A DNA stretch of 53,951 bases. Source: Exiguobacterium sp. AM39-5BH. Its GTDB lineage: Bacteria > Bacillota > Bacilli > Exiguobacteriales > Exiguobacteriaceae. Position 1 is the stretch's first letter. Every line of letters starts with the position of its first letter. Positions 42,836 to 53,847 of this stretch are shown here, piece after piece. The stretch lies in assembly GCF_003467445.1 (NCBI RefSeq), contig NZ_QSGS01000013.1, positions 1 to 53,951 on the forward strand. Reading direction: 5' to 3'. The position numbers and the translations under genes were made by a program. Below the pieces are notes generated by a model that was not told where the DNA came from, made no database searches, and saw only the letters and a program-made list of their open reading frames with translations.

Positions 42836-43493
42836 GTGTGTTCTCCTCCATCCGTTTCTCTAATGAAGCAAGTTTGTCTTCTAACTGAGCGACAGCACGT
42901 TCTAGCCGCTCTTGGCACTCGCGGTCCGGGTCAGGGAAGCGATGATCAAGATCGTGCGGTTTGACCCGCTCGCCGTTTCGGATGACGACCCGGCCTGGAA
43001 TCCCGACGACGGTCGAGTCGGACGGGACGTCTTTTAAGACGACGGAACTCGCCCCGATTTTGGCACAATCACCGATCGTAATATTACCGAGCACTTTCGC
43101 ACCGGCCGAAATCAGCACGTCGTTCCCAATCGTCGGGTGACGTTTCCCTTTCTCTTTTCCCGTTCCACCGAGCGTCACGCCCTGATAAATGGTGACGTCA
43201 TTGCCGATAATCGCGGTCTCGCCGATGACAATCCCAAACCCATGGTCGATGAACAGCCGTTCGCCAATGACTGCCCCCGGGTGAATTTCCACCCCAGTTA
43301 ACCAACGACTCGTCTGCGCAATCAACTTGGCTAACAGTTTCGCATTACGTTTCCATAGGCCATGCGCGAGTCGATGCGCCCACAGAGCATGCAATCCTGG
43401 ATACGTTAAGACAACTTCCGCCTTTGAGCGAGCAGCCGGGTCAAGTTCGAGCACATTTTGAATGTCGGCCCGTACACTTTTCCAAAATCCCAT
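42804..43493 (-). CDS. cysE: Serine O-acetyltransferase
   Basis: 229 residues from [18 protein letters not shown] (43493, AAAAGGAG upstream). It acetylates serine in the first committed step of cysteine synthesis. The left-handed beta-helix hexapeptide repeats run from [20 protein letters not shown] to [19 protein letters not shown], and the catalytic His is in FIDHGFG. Placed first after the T-box so that uncharged tRNA-Cys raises cysteine supply and charging together. Confidence 0.97.
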   Translation of the reverse strand: MGFWKSVRADIQNVLELDPAARSKAEVVLTYPGLHALWAHRLAHGLWKRNAKLLAKLIAQTSRWLTGVEIHPGAVIGERLFIDHGFGIVIGETAIIGNDVTIYQGVTLGGTGKEKGKRHPTIGNDVLISAGAKVLGNITIGDCAKIGASSVVLKDVPSDSTVVGIPGRVVIRNGERVKPHDLDHRFPDPDRECQERLERAVAQLEDKLASLEKRMEENTHDSVLQQPHE

Positions 43494-43511
43494 AATTGTT
43501 CTCCTTTTCCA

Positions 43512-43737
43512 TATCAAAAACAAAGACGCCCCTGTGCCAAGGCACAGAGACGCCGTAAGCGCGGTTCCACTCTGTTTGGGAAAGTTCCCCTCTCATGTCT
43601 CGTTAACGCCGAGTCGCGGTCCCGACTACGTATCGCCGGAACGGCTCCGAGGTGCACTTCGACGGGGGACGCTTCTAGAACTTCCAGCCTAGGTTCTAGT
43701 CTCTGTTAAGTGTCATACCGCTTACTTTCCTCATCGT
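43512..43737 (-). promoter_or_regulatory. T-box riboswitch (tRNA-Cys) of cysE-cysS
   Basis: The leader begins GCAACGATGAGGAAAGTAAG, typical of stem I, and has the T-box AGAGTGGAACCGCG (43560-43573). A terminator follows, with a 14-pair stem including G-U pairs (43525-43554) and TTTGTTTTT. TGC at 43654-43656 in GAAGTGCACC is the likely specifier codon for cysteine. It starts six bases after the gltX stop without an obvious promoter, so it meters read-through from gltX. Confidence 0.93.
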
Positions 43738-43742
43738 TGCCT

Positions 43743-45197
43743 TTAAGCTAATAATGTTGTGAGGCGTGCCAAGACACGCTCTTTGCCAATCAGTGAAATG
43801 GCGTTCGGAAGCTCAGGTCCGTGCGTCTGCCCGGTCGTCGCGACCCGGATCGGCATGAACAAGTTCTTTCCTTTTTGGCCAGTCGCCTTTTGTGTCGCTT
43901 TCGTCGCTGCTTTGACGGCTTCCGGTGTGAAGTCTTCGATCGCTTCAAGTTGCGCCTTGAATTCGGCGAGGACAGCCGGTACCGTTTCGCCAGCGAGGAC
44001 CGCATTGGCCTCTTCGTCGTATTCGACCTCATCTTTAAAGAACAGGTCCGTCAACGTCACGATTTCAGCACCGTGTGTCATTTGTTCTTTATAGAGGGCG
44101 ATCAACGCTGTCGCCCAATCGGCTTGTTCCATCGACAAGGCGTTCGGTAAACGTCCTGCTTCTTGTAAGAATGGTAAACTGAGTGCCACCACTTCGTCAA
44201 GCGAAGCCTGTTTCATATAGACGCTGTTGATCCAAGCAAGCTTCTGTTGGTCAAAGACAGCCGGACTCTTCGACAGACGACCCGCATCAAACATCTCGAT
44301 GAACGCTTCTTTCGTGAAGATTTCCTCTTCTCCGACCGGCGACCAGCCAAGGAGCGAGATGAAGTTAAAGAGTGCCCCCGGAAGGTATCCGAGATCAGCG
44401 TATTGCTCGATGAACTGAATAATCGACTCATCACGCTTTGATAACTTCTTATGGCTCTCATTATAAATCAACGTCATATGACCGAACGCTGGGTAGTCCC
44501 AACCGAGTGCGTCATAGACCATCATCTGTTTCGGTGTGTTGGCGATATGGTCGTCCCCGCGCAACACGTGGCTGATTTTCATCAAGTGATCGTCGACGAC
44601 GACGGCGAAGTTATACGTCGGGATACCATCCTGTTTGACGATGACCCAGTCGCCGAAGTCTTTCGACTCGAACGAGACGTCACCTTTGACGACATCGGTC
44701 CACTTGTACGTGACCGACTCCGGTACACGAATCCGAATCGACGGTTTCCGTCCTTCGGCTTCGAACGCAGCCCGCTCTTCATCGCTCAAGTTACGGTGGG
44801 CACCCGAATACCGTGGTGCTTCACCACGCGCGATTTGAGCCTCACGCTCCGCCTCGAGTTCTTCCGACGTCATGTAGCACTTATACGCGAGTCCATTGTC
44901 CATCAACTCGTTCACGTATTTATTGTACAGGTCGAGTCGTTCCATTTGGAAGTAAGGACCGTAGTCGCCGCCGCGGCCTGGACCTTCATCCCAATCGATC
45001 CCGAGCCATTCCAAGTACTTCATTTGACTTTCTACACCGTTCTCCACGTTCCGTTTTTGGTCCGTGTCCTCGATTCGGAGAATCATCTTCCCGCCGGCAT
45101 GGCGAGCATACAAATAGTTAAATAGCGCGGTCCGGGCGTTCCCGATATGAAGGTGACCCGTCGGACTCGGCGCATAGCGTACGCGCACTTCACTCAT
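43743..45197 (-). CDS. gltX: Glutamyl-tRNA synthetase
   Basis: 484 residues, class I synthetase. [20 protein letters not shown] contains the HIGH motif and [10 protein letters not shown] is the KMSKS loop. The length and C-terminal anticodon-binding domain fit the Firmicutes type, which often also charges tRNA-Gln for GatCAB amidation (gat genes are not in this window). Located between ispF and the cysE T-box. Confidence 0.98.
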   Translation of the reverse strand: MSEVRVRYAPSPTGHLHIGNARTALFNYLYARHAGGKMILRIEDTDQKRNVENGVESQMKYLEWLGIDWDEGPGRGGDYGPYFQMERLDLYNKYVNELMDNGLAYKCYMTSEELEAEREAQIARGEAPRYSGAHRNLSDEERAAFEAEGRKPSIRIRVPESVTYKWTDVVKGDVSFESKDFGDWVIVKQDGIPTYNFAVVVDDHLMKISHVLRGDDHIANTPKQMMVYDALGWDYPAFGHMTLIYNESHKKLSKRDESIIQFIEQYADLGYLPGALFNFISLLGWSPVGEEEIFTKEAFIEMFDAGRLSKSPAVFDQQKLAWINSVYMKQASLDEVVALSLPFLQEAGRLPNALSMEQADWATALIALYKEQMTHGAEIVTLTDLFFKDEVEYDEEANAVLAGETVPAVLAEFKAQLEAIEDFTPEAVKAATKATQKATGQKGKNLFMPIRVATTGQTHGPELPNAISLIGKERVLARLTTLLA

Positions 45198-45245
45198 AAT
45201 ATTTCCACCTTTCTTCTCTTCTGCCCAAATAGTATACCACTTTTG

Positions 45246-45719
45246 TCAAGTGCGGTTGAGCAGGATGACCGCCTGGGCGGCAATTCCTTCTTCACGTCCG
45301 GTGAAGCCTAGTTTTTCAGTCGTCGTCGCTTTGACGTTCACTTGGCTGATGTCCGCCTCGAGCAACTCGGCGATCACCGCTCGCATGTCATCGATATACG
45401 TCCGCAGTTTCGGTCGCTCCGCCATCACGGTCGCATCGACGTTGCCGAGCACGTATCCTTCCGCTTTGACGAGCTGCCAAACTTGCTGCAACAACACTTT
45501 CGAGTCAGCGTCTTTAAACTCCGGGTCCGTATCCGGGAAATGCTTGCCGATATCCCCCGCCGCAATCGCTCCGAGCGCTGCATCGGCAATCGTATGCAAT
45601 AAGACGTCCGCATCCGAGTGGCCAAGTAGGCCGCGGTCGTGTGGAATCTCGATTCCCCCTAAAATGAGCGGACGCCCTTCGGCGAACGCGTGTACATCAA
45701 ATCCTTGTCCGATTCTCAT
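45246..45719 (-). CDS. ispF: 2-C-methyl-D-erythritol 2,4-cyclodiphosphate synthase
   Basis: 157 residues. [20 protein letters not shown] gives the metal-binding Asp and His; [20 protein letters not shown] and [19 protein letters not shown] are conserved. Fifth step of the MEP isoprenoid pathway. The ATG overlaps the ispD stop (ATGA). Complete. Confidence 0.98.
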   Translation of the reverse strand: MRIGQGFDVHAFAEGRPLILGGIEIPHDRGLLGHSDADVLLHTIADAALGAIAAGDIGKHFPDTDPEFKDADSKVLLQQVWQLVKAEGYVLGNVDATVMAERPKLRTYIDDMRAVIAELLEADISQVNVKATTTEKLGFTGREEGIAAQAVILLNRT

Positions 45720-46396
45720 CGATAATCCTCCTTCGTTAAAATCGCTTCTCCAAACAATAAATCTTCTGGGGTTGTCATTTTAATGTTGTGGTAATCCCCC
45801 GGGATAATCGTCACCCGTTGCCCGGTCCATTCGAATAGACTGGCATCATCCGTGCCGATAAAACGAGCAGCTTCTGCCCGCTCATGGGCGGCTTGAATGG
45901 CGCCTGCCGGAAACGCTTGGGGCGTCTGCGCCAACCATAGTGCCTCACGCGGCACCGTCTGCGTGATGTGTCCGTCCATCACTTGTTTCACCGTATCTTT
46001 GACCGGAACAGCGAGAATCGCCCCTGCCGTCTTGGCCGCTTCGGCGATGGCATGAAGTTGGTCAAGGCGCACAAATGGCCGTGCCCCGTCATGAATTAAG
46101 ACGACATCTTCGGGATTGACGACTTGCAATCCGGCTCGAACGCTCTGTTGTCGTTCTTCCCCACCCGTCACGTATGTAATCGGGGTCTCTAAATGATGCA
46201 ACTGTCGCTCGAACCACCCTTGTTCCTCAGGGCGCACTGCGAGCACGATGCGCTCACACCATGCATCTTTCGAGAACGCTTCGACCGTCCATACGATAAT
46301 CGGCTTCCCTTGTAACGTCAGCATCAATTTATTCTCATCGGCTCCCATCCGCTTTCCTTTTCCTGCGGCCGGAATGACAACCGTATACCGTACCAT
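45716..46396 (-). CDS. ispD: 2-C-methyl-D-erythritol 4-phosphate cytidylyltransferase
   Basis: 226 residues. [20 protein letters not shown] is the CTP-binding Gly/Lys-rich loop, and IHDGARPFV and DTVKQV are conserved. It makes CDP-ME for the MEP pathway and is coupled to ispF. Start chosen at ATG 46396 ([19 protein letters not shown] six bases upstream); a GTG nine bases earlier overlaps that site. Confidence 0.97.
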   Translation of the reverse strand: MVRYTVVIPAAGKGKRMGADENKLMLTLQGKPIIVWTVEAFSKDAWCERIVLAVRPEEQGWFERQLHHLETPITYVTGGEERQQSVRAGLQVVNPEDVVLIHDGARPFVRLDQLHAIAEAAKTAGAILAVPVKDTVKQVMDGHITQTVPREALWLAQTPQAFPAGAIQAAHERAEAARFIGTDDASLFEWTGQRVTIIPGDYHNIKMTTPEDLLFGEAILTKEDYR

Positions 46397-46415
46397 TCCA
46401 TTCACCTCTCTTCGT

Positions 46416-46444
46416 GAAAAAAGAGAGCGCCGACGCGTCTCTTT
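46416..46444 (-). terminator. Intrinsic terminator after yacL
   Basis: AGAGACGC and GCGCTCTCT arms, pairing imperfectly around GTCG, followed by TTTTTTC on the minus strand. It separates yacL from ispD. Confidence 0.75.
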
Positions 46445-46454
46445 TTCTACTTAT

Positions 46455-47518
46455 TTATTCAGGACGAGCAAAAATCATGCGGCCAGCCGACGTTTGAAGC
46501 ACGCTCGTGACGACAACAGGTAACGTCTTCGAGATCAGCTTACGCCCACCTTCAACGACGACCATCGTGCCATCTTCGAGATAGGCGACACCTTGATTTT
46601 GTTCTTTTCCTTCTTTAATGACCGTCACGACCATCTCTTCTCCTGGAATGACAATCTGTTTGACTGAATTTGCCAAATCATTAATGTTCAGCACAGGGAC
46701 ATTTCGAACTTCGCACACTTTATTCAAGTTGTAGTCGTTCGTGACGACAATCCCTTTTTTCAATTCGGCCAACTTGATCAATTTGATATCCACTTCGGCG
46801 ACGTCTTCAAAATCCCCATCATAGATTCCACTTCGATCCGATCGTTGTCTTGTAACTCTTTTAAAATATCAAGACCGCGACGGCCCCGGTTACGCTTCAG
46901 CGTATCCGACGAGTCCGCAATATATTGAAGCTCACCGATGACGAACTGCGGCACGATGAGTGTCCCTTCGATGAAACCGGTCTTCGAGATATCAGCGATT
47001 CGACCATCGATGATGACGCTCGTATCCAAAATTTTATCGTTAGAGCGGCGCAATGGTTCCGCGGCCGGCTTCTCGCGTTCACTTTTGACGAACAGTTTAA
47101 TCCATTCATTCCGCTTCCGGTAACCGACGGCAAAGCCGAAGTAACCGAACAGAGCGGTCACAAAAATCGGTACAATCTTGCTGAGCAAGAAGATATTCGT
47201 CACTTCTAACGAGACGCTAATCAAAAAGGCAATCAACAAACCAATAATCAATCCGATCGACCCGAACAAAATATCACCGACCGGTAAACGGACGAGCCGT
47301 TCTTCGATAAAACGGATAAATTTAACGACCCCATCGGTCAAGAACAAACTAAGAATGAAGAAGATAAGTCCACCAATCAAACTAGCCACATAAGGAATCG
47401 TCAACCAAGCCGGTACGTTCACACCGAGGTCACCTAATAGCAACATCGCTTCGATAATCCCGAACCAACCAACGACGAGTCCGATCAATATAAATCCGAT
47501 TCGCACAGCAATCTTCAC
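46455..47518 (-). CDS. yacL: Membrane PIN/TRAM-domain protein YacL (single-base frameshift)
   Basis: Four N-terminal membrane helices (to about residue 115), a cytoplasmic PIN nuclease-like domain starting [20 protein letters not shown], and a C-terminal TRAM domain ([20 protein letters not shown]). The frame breaks at 46826: [17 protein letters not shown] should read [20 protein letters not shown]. One T restores 354 residues. The start is GTG 47518, with AAGGAGG eight bases upstream. Probable RNase; target unknown. Confidence 0.92.
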
Positions 47519-47633
47519 TCATTCCACCTCCTTTATTATGAATTTAAATTTCAAGAAATTAACACTTTCATTGTAACACGGTTCTTTTGAAAGCGTTCGT
47601 TACAAAGCGTTAAAAACTGCCGGAAGCGCCCCG

Positions 47634-49010
47634 TCAGAATGGGATGGCGAGTTGGAGCGCTTCATCGACAGTGCTGACACCGACGACATCGATGTCAGGC
47701 GGGGCCGTCCAGCCCCCGAGATTGTTTTTTGGAATGATGGCCCGCGTGAAACCGAGCTTAGCCGCTTCGGCGACACGTTGCTCAATCCGTGACACACGCC
47801 GGACTTCACCCGTCAATCCGACTTCACCGATACACACATCCGTCGGTCGGGTCGGACGGTCACGGAAACTTGACGCAATCGAAATACAGATGGCCAAGTC
47901 GATGGCCGGTTCGTCCAATTTGACTCCCCCGGCCGCCTTCAAATAAGCGTCTTGCGTTTGCAGCAACAGACCCGATCGCTTCTCGAGTACGGCCATGAGA
48001 AGTGCGACCCGGTTCTGGTCAATCCCGGTCGCCATCCGGCGCGGGTTCCCGAAGGAGGTCGGCGAGATGAGCGCCTGTAACTCGACGAGCACGGTCCGCG
48101 TCCCTTCCATCGATGCGACGACGGTGGAGCCCGAGACGCCAGCGGTCCGTTCTTCCAAGAAGATTTCAGACGGATTGAGTACTTCTTCAAGCCCGCCTTC
48201 TTTCATTTCAAAGATACCGATCTCATTCGTCGACCCGAACCGGTTTTTCACGGCCCGTAAAATCCGGAACGTATGGTGACGTTCCCCTTCGAAGTAAAGG
48301 ACGGCATCCACCATGTGCTCGAGCAGACGAGGACCGGCAATCGAACCTTGTTTCGTCACGTGACCGACGATAAAGACGGCCACGCCTCGAGTTTTGGCAA
48401 TTTTCATGAGCGCCGCCGTACATTCTCGTACTTGGGCGACACTCCCTGGCGCCGATTGAATTTCATCCATATAGACGGTTTGAATCGAATCGATGATGAC
48501 GAATCCTGGTTGTTCTTCATCGATGACTCGTTCAATCATCAGCATATCCGTCTCGGCGAGGACATATAAGTCTTCGGTCGGTAGACCGAGTCGCTCGGCC
48601 CGGAGCTTCGTCTGTTTGAGCGATTCTTCCCCGGAAATATAGAGCACTTTTCGTCCACTATGGGCCAAATGGGCGCTCACTTGAAGCAGAATTGTCGACT
48701 TCCCGATACCCGGATCTCCACCGACGAGGACGAGCGAGCCTGGGACAATCCCGCCCCCGAGCACGCGGTCAAACTCTTGGCTGTTCGTATGGACACGCGT
48801 CTCTTCTTGCGACACGACGTCCGACAAACGCTCTGGTTTTAATTGACGTGATGAGCTATGGACGAACGCGGCCCCCCGCTTCGCTTTTTTCTCTTCGACA
48901 AACTCTTCGACGAGCGTATTCCACTCGTTACAACCTGGGCAACGCCCCATCCATTTTGCGGATTCGTATCCACATGACTGACATACGTACTTCGTTTTAA
49001 TTTTTGCCAT
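47634..49010 (-). CDS. radA: DNA repair protein RadA
   Basis: 458 residues: N-terminal zinc finger ([18 protein letters not shown]), RecA-like ATPase with Walker [11 protein letters not shown] and the RadA-specific [11 protein letters not shown], and a Lon-protease-like C-terminal domain. It is a branch-migration motor in recombination and transformation. In Bacillus disA follows radA; here yacL follows after 115 bases. It is separated from clpC by a terminator. Confidence 0.97.
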   Translation of the reverse strand: MAKIKTKYVCQSCGYESAKWMGRCPGCNEWNTLVEEFVEEKKAKRGAAFVHSSSRQLKPERLSDVVSQEETRVHTNSQEFDRVLGGGIVPGSLVLVGGDPGIGKSTILLQVSAHLAHSGRKVLYISGEESLKQTKLRAERLGLPTEDLYVLAETDMLMIERVIDEEQPGFVIIDSIQTVYMDEIQSAPGSVAQVRECTAALMKIAKTRGVAVFIVGHVTKQGSIAGPRLLEHMVDAVLYFEGERHHTFRILRAVKNRFGSTNEIGIFEMKEGGLEEVLNPSEIFLEERTAGVSGSTVVASMEGTRTVLVELQALISPTSFGNPRRMATGIDQNRVALLMAVLEKRSGLLLQTQDAYLKAAGGVKLDEPAIDLAICISIASSFRDRPTRPTDVCIGEVGLTGEVRRVSRIEQRVAEAAKLGFTRAIIPKNNLGGWTAPPDIDVVGVSTVDEALQLAIPF

Positions 49011-49027
49011 GATGTTCCTTTCCGTCT

Positions 49028-49059
49028 AAAAAAGGCTCCCTCACACGAGAGAGGGAGCC
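49028..49059 (-). terminator. Intrinsic terminator after clpC
   Basis: Perfect GGCTCCCTC / GAGGGAGCC stem with a TCTCGTGT-type loop, followed by TTTTTT on the minus strand. It closes the ctsR-mcsA-mcsB-clpC operon six bases after the clpC stop codon. Confidence 0.93.
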
Positions 49060-49065
49060 ATGTAA

Positions 49066-51501
49066 TTACTGAACGACACCTTCATTACGGACGACGAATT
49101 CGCCGTCTTGTACATCGAGCGCCACTTTGCTACCTTTTGTGATGTTGCCGCTGAGCATCGCCTCCGAGAGTCGATCCTCAACCTCACGCTGGAGCGCACG
49201 GCGGAGTGGACGAGCCCCGTATTCCGGGTCGTACCCGACTTCGGCGATTTTCTCGAGCGCCGATTCCGTCAAGCTGAAATCAATCCCTTGTTCCCCGAGA
49301 CGTTTTGTAAGTGTCTCAGCCATAAGTTTGACGATTTCTTGGATGTGTTCTTTTTGGAGCGAGTGGAAGACGGTGATTTCGTCAATCCGGTTCAAGAACT
49401 CAGGACGGAACGCCTTCTTCAATTCTTCCATGACTTTATCTTTCATTTCCGTATATTCACGCTTCACGTCATCTTCAACGGTGAACCCGACGTACTTGTT
49501 CCGTTTGAGTGCTGCCGCACCGACGTTTGACGTCATGATGATGACCGTATTCCGGAAGTCGACCGTACGCCCTTTCGAGTCGGTCAAGCGACCGTCATCG
49601 AGCACTTGGAGCAAGATGTTGAACACTTCAGGGTGAGCCTTTTCAATCTCATCAAGCAAGATGACCGAATATGGCTTGCGGCGAACCTTCTCTGTCAATT
49701 GACCGCCCTCTTCATAACCGACGTAACCTGGAGGCGATCCAACGAGACGACTCGTCGCGTGTTTCTCCATGTACTCCGACATGTCGATTCGGATGATGGC
49801 GTCTTCGTCACCGAACAACGCTTCAGCCACAGCCCGAGCCAACTCGGTTTTCCCGACACCAGTTGGTCCGAGGAAGACGAACGAACCGATCGGACGTTTC
49901 GGATCTTTCAATCCGGCGCGGGCCCGGCGAATCGCCCGTGAAATCGATTTGACGGCCTCATCTTGACCGATGACCCGATCGTGGAGAATCGATTCAAGTT
50001 TGAGGAGACGATCTGTTTCTTCTTCGGCAATCTTCGTCACCGGTACACCTGTCCAGTTGGCGACGACTTGTGCGATGTCTTCTTTCGTTACTTCGAGTTT
50101 TTCGTTCCCTTGCTTATTCTGCCATTCCGATTTGAGCTGTTCGAGTTCATCTCGAAGTTTCTGCTCGGTATCGCGTAGTGAGGCAGCCTTCTCGAACTCT
50201 TGACTCTGTACAGCCGAATCTTTCTCTTTACGGATTGATTCGAGACGAGCCTCGAGCTCTTTCAAGTTCGGCGGTGCCGTGAATGAGCGAAGTCTTACTT
50301 TCGAAGCAGCCTCATCGACGAGGTCAATCGCTTTATCTGGAAGGAAACGGTCCGAGATGTAGCGATCGGAGAGAACGACGGCTTCATGAATCGCCTCATC
50401 AGTGATCGTCACGCGATGGTGCGCCTCGTAGCGGTCACGTAACCCGAAGAGAATTTGTTCTGCCTCGTCCGTCGTCGGTTCATTGACTTGAATTGGTTGG
50501 AAGCGGCGTTCGAGCGCGGCGTCTTTCTCGATATATTTACGATATTCATCGAGTGTCGTCGCACCGATACATTGAAGTTCGCCACGTGCGAGTGACGGTT
50601 TCAAAATATTCGATGCATCGATGGCGCCTTCTGCACCCCCGGCACCGATTAACGTATGCAACTCGTCAATGAAGAGAATGATGTTTCCAGCTTGGCGAAT
50701 CTCATCCATCACTTTTTTCAAACGATCTTCAAATTCACCGCGGTACTTCGTTCCAGCAACGAGTGTACCCATATCGAGCACCATGACGCGCTTGTTCCGA
50801 AGTGTTTCCGGCACTTCATTGTTGATGATCTGTTGAGCGAGTCCTTCGACGACTGCCGTCTTCCCGACCCCTGGTTCCCCGATGAGGACCGGGTTGTTTT
50901 TCGTCCGGCGTGATAACACTTCGATGACACGTTGGATTTCGCCTGAGCGACCGATGACCGGATCAAGACGAGATTCTCGCGCTTGCTGTGTCAAGTCACG
51001 AGCTAAGCCGTCAAGCGTCGGTGTAGCAGCACTTGTACCTGGTTGTGACGCGTTCGCTGACGACTCAGTGTTTCCTAAGAGCTGGAGCACTTGCTGACGC
51101 GCCTTCGTCAAGCTGATTCCAAGGTTATTCAAGACTCGGGCTGCCACCCCTTCACCTTCACGAATGACGCCAAGTAGAATGTGTTCAGTCCCGACATAAG
51201 AGTGACCAAGTTTCCGCGCTTCATCCATCGATAGTTCAATCACTTTTTTCGCACGTGGCGTATAGTGAATCGTCGATCCGTTTTCGGAACCTCGTCCGAT
51301 GAGCGCCTCGACTTCTTGCTGAATTTTTTCCGATGTAAGTCCCAGAGCGAATAACGCCTTAGCGGCAATCCCTTCCCCCTCACGAACAAGTCCGAGTAAA
51401 ATGTGCTCTGTACCGATATTATGATGGCCAAGCCGTACTGCTTCCTCTTGTGCTAAAGCTAATACGCGCTGAGCTCGTTCTGTAAATCGACCAAACATCA
51501 T
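49066..51501 (-). CDS. clpC: ATP-dependent Clp protease ATPase ClpC
   Basis: 811 residues. Two Clp_N repeats (about 1-145), AAA domain 1 (Walker [10 protein letters not shown]), a linker with a UVR motif (about 415-455), and AAA domain 2 ([20 protein letters not shown]). The ClpP-docking loop includes KYVGF. It unfolds phosphoarginine-tagged and adaptor-bound proteins. Start ATG 51501 follows AAGGAGG by eight bases. Last gene of the CtsR operon. Confidence 0.98.
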   Translation of the reverse strand: MMFGRFTERAQRVLALAQEEAVRLGHHNIGTEHILLGLVREGEGIAAKALFALGLTSEKIQQEVEALIGRGSENGSTIHYTPRAKKVIELSMDEARKLGHSYVGTEHILLGVIREGEGVAARVLNNLGISLTKARQQVLQLLGNTESSANASQPGTSAATPTLDGLARDLTQQARESRLDPVIGRSGEIQRVIEVLSRRTKNNPVLIGEPGVGKTAVVEGLAQQIINNEVPETLRNKRVMVLDMGTLVAGTKYRGEFEDRLKKVMDEIRQAGNIILFIDELHTLIGAGGAEGAIDASNILKPSLARGELQCIGATTLDEYRKYIEKDAALERRFQPIQVNEPTTDEAEQILFGLRDRYEAHHRVTITDEAIHEAVVLSDRYISDRFLPDKAIDLVDEAASKVRLRSFTAPPNLKELEARLESIRKEKDSAVQSQEFEKAASLRDTEQKLRDELEQLKSEWQNKQGNEKLEVTKEDIAQVVANWTGVPVTKIAEEETDRLLKLESILHDRVIGQDEAVKSISRAIRRARAGLKDPKRPIGSFVFLGPTGVGKTELARAVAEALFGDEDAIIRIDMSEYMEKHATSRLVGSPPGYVGYEEGGQLTEKVRRKPYSVILLDEIEKAHPEVFNILLQVLDDGRLTDSKGRTVDFRNTVIIMTSNVGAAALKRNKYVGFTVEDDVKREYTEMKDKVMEELKKAFRPEFLNRIDEITVFHSLQKEHIQEIVKLMAETLTKRLGEQGIDFSLTESALEKIAEVGYDPEYGARPLRRALQREVEDRLSEAMLSGNITKGSKVALDVQDGEFVVRNEGVVQ

Positions 51502-51525
51502 TGACAAAACCTCCTTAAAGTTGGA

Positions 51526-52568
51526 TCAAACTAACCCATGATCTAACGTTCGACGAACGAGCGTCGCACGTTCGCGATCTCGTTCTTTCGTAGATAATGT
51601 TTTCCCGAAATGCTTTTGTAGGAAACCTGATTGAAGCTTTACAATCAGTTCATGAACTGAGGCGGACTCCAGTCCGATAAAACACCTAGGTCACTTGCTA
51701 AGTGAAGATCGGACAGGCGTTCGACAGCCTCTGTTGACGATAGCAGTTTGGCATACCGTAAAATCCCGTATGAGCGATAAAACTGATCTTCTAACTCGTC
51801 CTGGTTGCGAGCCAATAACTCTTCACGGGCTTGTCGCTCTGCCTGAATGACTTGTTCCGTGATTTCCATGAAGTCGGTTAACAGTTGGGCTTCATGGCTC
51901 CCTAACGTGCGTTGGTTCGATAGTTGGAACAGTCGTCCCGCCGCGTCACTGCCTTCCCCGTAACGTCCCCGAATCGTGTATCCGAGCTTACGAAGTTCTT
52001 TTAGAATAGGAGTTATTCGTCCGGTCAACGTCAATCCTGGCAGATGAAGCATCACTGAGGCGCGTAGACCCGTCCCGATATTACTCGGACATGTTGTCAA
52101 ATAACCTAGCTGTTCATCAAATGCGTAAGGAAGGGACTCCCCACAGAGAGCATCGACACGTCTTGCCAGTTCGAAAGCCTCTTCTACTTGATAACCTGGA
52201 AGTAGCGTTTGAATTCGTAGATGATCTTCTTCATTGATGAGTACGCTGATGGTCTCATCTTCGCTTAAAAAGACGGCACTTTGTTCTTTCCCGGCAATCG
52301 TCGGGCTAATCAAATGCTTTTCAACGAGCGCTTGTCGGGTCACTTGATCATAATCACCCATATGCAGGTACTCAAAGCCCTGCAATCCTCCAAGTGACGT
52401 TTCAATCCGTTCACAAAGTTGATGCTGTCCTTCTTCCGATAATACGGGAGAAAAGACGGTATCTTTTAAATTGCGCGCCAGACGAATGCGAGTCGAGATG
52501 ACCAAATCATCTAACTTGGCTCGCTCTCTCATTTTAGGACCAAGTGGATGTTTAAGATAAGATTCCAT
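51526..52568 (-). CDS. mcsB: Protein arginine kinase McsB (single-base frameshift)
   Basis: Phosphagen-kinase-like enzyme that phosphorylates arginines to mark proteins for ClpCP. Catalytic parts ISTRIRLARNLK and TCPSNIGTGLRASVMLHLPG and the later RGRYGEGSDAAGR are present. The uninterrupted frame stops at 51645, short of family length. One C added at 51674-51675 changes the end from GVLSDWSPPQFMN to GVLSGLESASVHELIVKLQS and extends it to 51526, 347 residues in all. ATG 52568 overlaps the mcsA stop (TGATG). Confidence 0.93.
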
Positions 52569-53002
52569 CACGCCTCACCTCGCCCTTTCAATTGATTAAT
52601 CTCTTTTTTCAGCCTGGCTGCACGTTCATAATCTTCTTGTTCGACGGCTCGTTCCAACTCCCCTGCTAACTTTGCAAGTCGCTCTTCGATTCGCTCGTCG
52701 GGAGTCCGTAACGCATCTGGCATCGAACCTACATGTTCATCATGGCCTTGTTGATACTGACGTGTGATTTTAATCAATTCTTCGCGAAAAACGGTATAAC
52801 AAGTGGTACAGCCCGCTTTTCGAAGATGAGCTAATTCAGTTTGTGTCAATTGACAGCCTGGGCACCGTTTCACGGCTGGCACGTAACCTGCCATTAGTTC
52901 GACTGTACATTGACGACACAGTCGTCTCGTCACCGGTATCCCGTTCTCGACTGCTTGGATCTCATTGATGGCAGGTCGCCGTTTGCATCGTTCGCATAAC
53001 AT
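52568..53002 (-). CDS. mcsA: McsA, activator of McsB
   Basis: 144 residues with four CxxC pairs (CERC, CRQC, CPGC, CTTC), consistent with two zinc sites, and a C-terminal UVR domain (AKLAGELERAVEQEDYERAA). It activates the McsB kinase and modulates CtsR. It is shorter than Bacillus McsA (about 185), mainly because the stretch between the second and third CxxC is compressed. Overlaps mcsB by one base. Confidence 0.93.
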   Translation of the reverse strand: MLCERCKRRPAINEIQAVENGIPVTRRLCRQCTVELMAGYVPAVKRCPGCQLTQTELAHLRKAGCTTCYTVFREELIKITRQYQQGHDEHVGSMPDALRTPDERIEERLAKLAGELERAVEQEDYERAARLKKEINQLKGRGEA

Positions 53003-53021
53003 CTTTTTATGCCTCCGTCGG

Positions 53022-53489
53022 TCAATGGTAACTAAGTAACTTCATTAATGCGAGTAACTGTTGTCTTCGAATCAAGTGACGATCGTCAGCGTGCAGCCCT
53101 AGCGCTTCATCAGATAATAAATGATAGAGCAACCGCACTTCACGCTCGCTCAACATTCCTTCTTCAAATAAGCGAATCAAGATGTTCTCGACAAGCTGTT
53201 CGGAAAGACGAGGATGGTCTTGTAAAATATCCATCAAGCTGACCAATACATCTTGCTTTTCATGTAAAATCACGCGACGAATACGAATATATCCTCCGCC
53301 TCCACGCTTACTTTCGACGAGGTAGCCCTTCTCGACCGTAAAGCGCGTATTGATGACGTAGTTGATTTGAGACGGAACACATTCGAAACGCTTGGCAATA
53401 TCTTGCCGTTTAATCTCGATTGCTTCGGCCTGACTCTCCTGCAGCACTTGCTTTAAATACTGTTCGATTACATCCGATATGTTTCTCAT
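53022..53489 (-). CDS. ctsR: Transcriptional repressor CtsR
   Basis: 155 residues from ATG 53489 (MRNISDVIEQYLKQVLQES). The winged helix includes CVPSQINYVINTRFTVEKGY and the glycine-rich thermosensor wing RGGGGYIRIRR. It represses clp genes in the absence of heat stress and autoregulates through the operator upstream. Two in-frame GTGs just upstream (53495, 53498) are possible but less like the family start. First gene of ctsR-mcsA-mcsB-clpC. Confidence 0.97.
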   Translation of the reverse strand: MRNISDVIEQYLKQVLQESQAEAIEIKRQDIAKRFECVPSQINYVINTRFTVEKGYLVESKRGGGGYIRIRRVILHEKQDVLVSLMDILQDHPRLSEQLVENILIRLFEEGMLSEREVRLLYHLLSDEALGLHADDRHLIRRQQLLALMKLLSYH

Positions 53490-53500
53490 CTCCACCACCC

Positions 53501-53555
53501 TCTGACCATCTTTGACTTTTGACTATATTTTATCATTGATTCAAAAAAAGGCAAA
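53501..53555 (-). promoter_or_regulatory. ctsR promoter with CtsR operator
   Basis: TTTGCC (53550-53555), 17 bases, TAAAAT (53527-53532) on the minus strand. Downstream of the -10 is the CtsR box AGTCAAA GAT GGTCAGA (53501-53517), the tandem heptad with a three-base spacer. An extra AGTCAAA abuts it (53518-53524). The operator would cover the transcription start. Confidence 0.85.
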
Positions 53556-53594
53556 CGAAAAGCGATGCCGCCACTGCGACACCGCTGTAAACAG

Positions 53595-53626
53595 AAAAAA
53601 GACGACCGAGCGGATGCTCGATCGTC
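53595..53626 (-). terminator. rRNA operon terminator after 5S
   Basis: GACGATCGAGC / GCTCGGTCGTC stem (one G-U pair) with an ATCC loop, followed by TTTTTTC on the minus strand. It ends the rRNA operon about 10 bases beyond the 5S gene and protects ctsR from read-through. Confidence 0.92.
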
Positions 53627-53637
53627 TTTCGCGTTGG

Positions 53638-53753
<116 letters not shown>

Positions 53754-53847
53754 AAAAGAATATTAACATCGCCCCGAGGGCGTGTCAATCCATTTCAGGG
53801 TTGTTCCCTGAAAACTGAAGACTCATCCATTCACGCAAACCGTTAGA

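Noticed and set aside
44451..45125. 224-codon open frame on the plus strand opposite gltX
   Set aside because: Fully antisense to a conserved essential gene, with no promoter or ribosome binding site and a composition typical of reverse-strand shadows.
45198..45245. gltX promoter made of TTGACA and TATACT
   Set aside because: Both hexamers are present but only seven bases apart, too close for sigma-A; gltX is probably transcribed from ispD-ispF.
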